From Leishmania infantum JPCM5 (Eukaryota; Euglenozoa; Kinetoplastea; Trypanosomatida; Trypanosomatidae), in assembly GCF_000002875.2 (NCBI RefSeq), contig NC_009419.2, positions 1,456,142 to 1,520,141 of the forward strand: a stretch of 64,000 nucleotides of DNA. The letters are read 5' to 3'. The first letter of the stretch is position 1, and every line of letters starts with the position of its first letter. The position numbers and the translations under genes are program-made. Below the pieces are notes generated by a model. It was given only the letters and a program-made list of their open reading frames with translations. It made no database searches and was not told the DNA's origin. Shown here piece by piece: positions 63,597-64,000 of the stretch.

Positions 63597-64000
63597 ATGG
63601 CAGACAGCCCGATCTCGGAGAACGCGGGGAGAGGCGATGAGGTGCACCAAGCACAAGCATACGAAGTGACCAAGAATTCACGAGAGAATCGTATGTACCC
63701 TTGTGTTTGTGAGAGAGGCGCCAAAGGAAGGGCCCGACGGCAATGCATTGGGGAGCGGGAGGGGAACTCTCTCTGACTACATGTCATCATAGCGTACGCG
63801 GAAGGTACACCGGAAGTCTGCGGCAGAGAGAAGGACCGAGACAACAAACCACGAACACGGCGAGGGAACAGGAGAAAGCGGACCTTTTGTGGTGTTTCTG
63901 TTACCATGCCAAGCATCTCTCCGCTCGCCCTTGAGCTTTTCGTTCTGCCTCACGAGGCTCAACGGCATCGCTTGTTCTATTAGGCATTGAGCTTCCCCAT
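63597..64000 (+). CDS. Possible 5' end of a plus-strand gene, perhaps with a cis-intron (partial)
   Basis: The plus strand from the ATG at 63597 reads MADSPISENAGRGDEVHQAQ and on for 31 codons of protein-like, hydrophilic sequence. It then meets GTATGT (63691-63696), an ideal cis-splice donor. Without splicing the frame closes at a TGA after only 59 codons, and the tail (YPCVCERGAKG) looks non-coding. With the candidate acceptor TTCTATTAG (AG at 63982-63983) or an earlier AG 27 nt before, exon 2 stays in frame to the window edge (ending IELPH). The intron would be about 293 nt. Cis-introns in trypanosomatids are known for only a couple of genes (poly(A) polymerase, a DEAD-box helicase). Identity unknown; low to moderate confidence. 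Confidence 0.3.

Noticed and set aside
1..64000. tRNA, rRNA, snoRNA clusters and CRISPR arrays
   Set aside because: I looked for tRNA B-box-like motifs, spaced direct repeats and C/D-box arrays and saw none convincing. A tRNAscan or snoRNA search could still find single genes.

Overview
The window reads as nuclear DNA of a trypanosomatid, most likely Leishmania or a close Leishmaniinae relative. Protein genes lack introns and are GC-rich with G/C-ending codons. All 23 confident genes sit on the minus strand as one directional cluster, separated by 0.4-3.7 kb spacers. The spacers carry pyrimidine tracts on the minus strand (purine-rich as printed), poly-A/T runs and CA/TG microsatellites, as expected for SL trans-splicing and coupled polyadenylation. 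From memory, the neighbourhood (GIM5/PEX11 genes, L27A/L29, L23, proteasome beta 2) resembles part of L. major chromosome 35; this was not checked.

In transcription order (right to left): mitoribosomal uS17m (61270-62208), proteasome beta 2 (59357-60121), a SET-domain methyltransferase-like protein (57129-58079), a coiled-coil protein, a one-helix membrane protein, L23/uL14, L27A/uL15 copy 2, a type I surface-like glycoprotein (48027-49982), L27A/uL15 copy 1, APC/C subunit 2 (42976-45678), a PhyH-like protein, an Sfi1-like centrin-binding repeat protein (37790-40321), a coiled-coil protein, a four-helix membrane protein, two PEX11/GIM5 glycosomal membrane proteins (30794-31471 and 27346-28107), ribulose-phosphate 3-epimerase ending in the glycosomal signal SRL (22896-23657), a decayed region (20.0-22.9 kb), a complex I NDUFB7-like subunit (16917-area, 16911-17588), a 1582-residue RanBP2-type zinc-finger protein, a PH-like protein, a small acidic protein, a MATE transporter (2331-4193), and the Fe-S scaffold IscU (1154-1663).

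The decayed region holds two things. Just downstream of the epimerase is a degenerate ingi/L1Tc-type retroposon (DIRE-like), with RNase H and zinc-finger remnants in broken frames. Next to it is a frame-shifted pseudogene of an unrecognised protein.

The right end differs from the rest. Beyond the uS17m start, pyrimidine tracts appear on the plus strand, and a plus-strand ATG at 63597 opens a short reading frame that meets a GTATGT donor-like site. This suggests a divergent strand-switch region (a transcription start region), possibly followed by one of the very rare cis-spliced trypanosomatid genes.

The genes share no single pathway, which is normal for these polycistrons. Three themes recur: mitochondrion (IscU, NDUFB7, uS17m, perhaps the zinc-finger protein), glycosome (RPE-SRL and the PEX11 pair) and proteostasis/translation (L23, two L27A, beta 2, APC2). 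The ORF calls used to find genes accept non-ATG starts, so every start below was moved to an ATG I located in the sequence.
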